Positions 62,130-64,000 of a DNA stretch of 64,000 bases are shown here, piece by piece (positions within the stretch are counted from its first letter, which is position 1; every line of letters begins with the position of its first letter). The stretch is from positions 186,001 through 250,000 of the forward strand of contig NZ_JAUAMC010000002.1 of NCBI RefSeq assembly GCF_031010195.1. Reading direction: 5' to 3'. The notes under the pieces were generated by a model. The model searched no databases. It saw only the letters and a list, made by a program, of their open reading frames with translations, and had not been told where the DNA came from. The stretch is from Halomonas sp. SpR8 (GTDB lineage Bacteria; Pseudomonadota; Gammaproteobacteria; Pseudomonadales; Halomonadaceae). A program made the translations under genes and the position numbers.

Positions 62130-64000
62130 TTATGGGGTTCGCCAGCCATTAACGCGCTCCTGAAGACCCATCACGAAAACGAAGAACACCGGGACGAAGA
62201 GAATCACCAGAAGCGTTCCGCTAACCATGCCGCCGAACACCCCCGTGCCTATCGCATGCTGGGTTTTGGCACTGGCGCCAAACGCAACCATCAGCGGCAC
62301 CACCCCCAAGCCAAAAGCGAGTGAGGTCATCAGAATCGGGCGCAGGCGCAGGCTGGCGGCTTCCACCGCGGCCTCCATCAGCCCCTTACCTTGCTCACGC
62401 AACTGTTTTGCAAACTCAACGATCAGGATCGCGTTTTTCGCCGACAACCCGATCACGGTGACCATACCGACTTTGAAGAAAACATCGTTAGGCAGGTCTC
62501 GCAGCAGCATCGCAGCCACCGCACCCAGCAACCCCAGCGGGACAACGAGTATCACCGACAGCGGAATGGACCAGCTCTCGTAGAGAGCGGCTAACACCAG
62601 AAACACCGCCAGGATTGACAGCGCAACCAGCATGGGTGCCTGGGCAGCGGACTGCCGCTCCTGAAGGGATTGCCCCGTCCAGGCCACTGCGAAGCCGGGC
62701 GGAAGTCGCTGCGCCAGACGTTCCATTTCAGCCATCGCTTCACCGGTGGAGGCCCCCGCCGCCGCACTACCGGAAATGCTGGTGGCGGGGTAGCCCAGGT
62801 AGCGCACCATTTGCAGCGGTGTTTCGTCCCATACCGGGGTAACCACCTCTGACAGTGACACCATGCCTCCCCTGCTATTACGCACGTGTAGCTTGAGCAC
62901 GTCGTCGACCTGCATACGTGCCGACGCATCCGCTTGCAGAATCACCTGTTGCATCCGCCCCTCATTCGGGAAATCGTTGATGTAGGAGGATCCCATCGCG
63001 GTAGACAGGATTTCGCTAATGTTGGCGAACGATACCCCGAGCGCTTCGGCTTTCTGACGATCAATGTCAAGACGAATGCTCGCACCTTCCGGAAGGCCGT
63101 CGGAATAGACGTCGCTGACTACCTTGCTCTGCGCCGCCAGTTCAAGCAGCGTCGTCTCGGCAGCCTTAAGGGCGGCCGGCCCCTGGTTGCGTCGATCCTG
63201 TAAGAACATCGTAAAGCCGGACTTGGTGCCCAATTCATCAATGGCCGGCGGCAACATACTCATCACCGTCCCTTCGTTCAGTTGACTCATGGCTCCCTGG
63301 ACTCCTTCCGCTTCACTCGCCGCCGTGGCACCGTCACGCTGCCCCCAATCCTTTAGCGTGGTGAACGTCAGCGCCGTATTCGCGCCAGACCCGGAGAATC
63401 CGAAGCCCAAAATAGACATATTGCCGTCCACTGCAGGGCGCGCCATGACGTACGACTCATACGCCCTGACGACATCCAGGGTACGCTCGGTTGTCGCATT
63501 GGCAGGTAACTGGATACTGGCCATGAAATAGCCTTGATCCTCTTCCGGCAGAAAAGCCGAAGGCAGCTGGCGGAAGGCGAGCACCAGCACGCCTGCGATG
63601 ACCACAAACACCAGCATGACCCGACCACTACGGGCGACTAATCTTCCCACACGCGATTCGTACCGAGCGGTCATACGTTTAAGCGCTTGGTTGAACCAGC
63701 CGAAGAAGCCGCCTTTGTCGTGATGCCCCGATTTAATGGGTTTGAGAAGGGTTGCGCATAGCGCCGGTGTCAGCGTTAACGCCAGAAACGCCGAGAACAG
63801 AATCGAGACCACCATCGCCAGGGCGAATTGCTTATAGATCACACCGACCGAGCCACTCGAGAAGGCCATCGGAATAAACACCACCGTCAATACCAGGGTG
63901 ATGCCCACCACCGCACCAGTGATCTCCTTCATCGCCTTGATGGTGGCGTCCTTTGGCGACAATCCCTCTTTGGCCATGATGCGCTCAACGTTCTCGACCA
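62130..64000 (-). CDS. RND (HAE1/AcrB-like) multidrug efflux permease, 5' end outside the window
   Basis: The C-terminal 622 residues or so of an AcrB-type pump of about 1040; the frame is open to the window edge (VENVERIMAKEGLSP before the first internal Met). Visible landmarks are the AIKAMKEITGAVVGITLVL region, PEEDQGYFMASIQLP, the porter repeats, and the last helices (VGMVTVIGLSAKNAILIVEFA; SLAFGLGVVPLMVAFGASAKTQHAIGTGVFGGM). It exports drugs with a periplasmic adaptor and an outer-membrane channel, which would lie upstream beyond the edge. Confidence 0.95.
   Translation of the reverse strand, partial: VENVERIMAKEGLSPKDATIKAMKEITGAVVGITLVLTVVFIPMAFSSGSVGVIYKQFALAMVVSILFSAFLALTLTPALCATLLKPIKSGHHDKGGFFGWFNQALKRMTARYESRVGRLVARSGRVMLVFVVIAGVLVLAFRQLPSAFLPEEDQGYFMASIQLPANATTERTLDVVRAYESYVMARPAVDGNMSILGFGFSGSGANTALTFTTLKDWGQRDGATAASEAEGVQGAMSQLNEGTVMSMLPPAIDELGTKSGFTMFLQDRRNQGPAALKAAETTLLELAAQSKVVSDVYSDGLPEGASIRLDIDRQKAEALGVSFANISEILSTAMGSSYINDFPNEGRMQQVILQADASARMQVDDVLKLHVRNSRGGMVSLSEVVTPVWDETPLQMVRYLGYPATSISGSAAAGASTGEAMAEMERLAQRLPPGFAVAWTGQSLQERQSAAQAPMLVALSILAVFLVLAALYESWSIPLSVILVVPLGLLGAVAAMLLRDLPNDVFFKVGMVTVIGLSAKNAILIVEFAKQLREQGKGLMEAAVEAASLRLRPILMTSLAFGLGVVPLMVAFGASAKTQHAIGTGVFGGMVSGTLLVILFVPVFFVFVMGLQERVNGWRTP

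Overview
The window looks like chromosome of a moderately halophilic gammaproteobacterium, most likely Halomonas or a close relative (inference). The reasons are a moderately high GC content, acidic exported proteins (for example the D/E-rich repeat protein at 2717-4162), and a mix of gammaproteobacterial genes (RlmA, MdaB, MsrPQ, an LplT-Aas fusion, AaeXAB-like and SmvA-like transporters). I saw no rRNA, tRNA, CRISPR array, prophage or intact insertion sequence. Most of the window is accessory metabolism, small-molecule transport and local regulators. There are six LysR genes, and most sit divergently next to the gene they probably control.

Layout. 1-5.1 kb: cytochrome b561, a LysR/EamA pair, an exported PPC-like repeat protein and a small RlpA-like protein. 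5.1-11.4 kb: an MDR oxidoreductase, a membrane PQQ glucose-type dehydrogenase convergent with a receptor of the YncD/PqqU (PQQ uptake) type, and a Pmp3 peptide. 11.4-18.3 kb: cold-shock protein, RlmA, EamA/LysR pair, and an LplT-Aas phospholipid-repair fusion that has lost its C-terminus. 18.3-31 kb: alpha/beta hydrolase, MscS channel, two convergent pirins, isochorismatase-like hydrolase/LysR, FMN glutamate-synthase-like protein, MsrPQ methionine sulfoxide repair, an S8-like protease and MdaB. 31-41.3 kb: regulators, transporters, a thioredoxin-reductase-like flavoprotein under an Rrf2 regulator, and an AaeXAB-type aromatic-acid efflux operon. 41.4-45 kb: a patchy, probably acquired segment with broken genes (AraC fragment, internally deleted MDR gene, an ene-reductase lacking key residues). 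45-51 kb: AAA ATPase, prolyl aminopeptidase, then a metal-homeostasis island. 51.3-64 kb: Fur-type siderophore receptor, an AtzG/AtzE-like amidase operon with its exporter and TetR, and a row of drug-efflux genes ending in an RND pump cut by the window edge.

The strongest functional story is 48.0-51.1 kb. A class III alcohol dehydrogenase that has lost three of its four structural-zinc cysteines and a HisI enzyme diverge from one intergenic palindrome that fits the Zur box at 16 of 17 positions. LuxS, a His-rich metal-binding protein and an ArsR regulator with the complete SmtB-type zinc-sensing site follow. This reads as a zinc-sparing locus. The second story is the pairing of a PQQ enzyme with a PQQ-type receptor, with no PQQ biosynthesis genes in view.

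The most unusual structural signal is a set of about fifteen short tandem duplications (12-21 bp units, 2-8 copies). Each one differs in sequence, and nearly all lie exactly at start or stop codons. They look like a genome-wide habit of slippage or duplication at gene ends, and several include the start codon or the stop codon itself.
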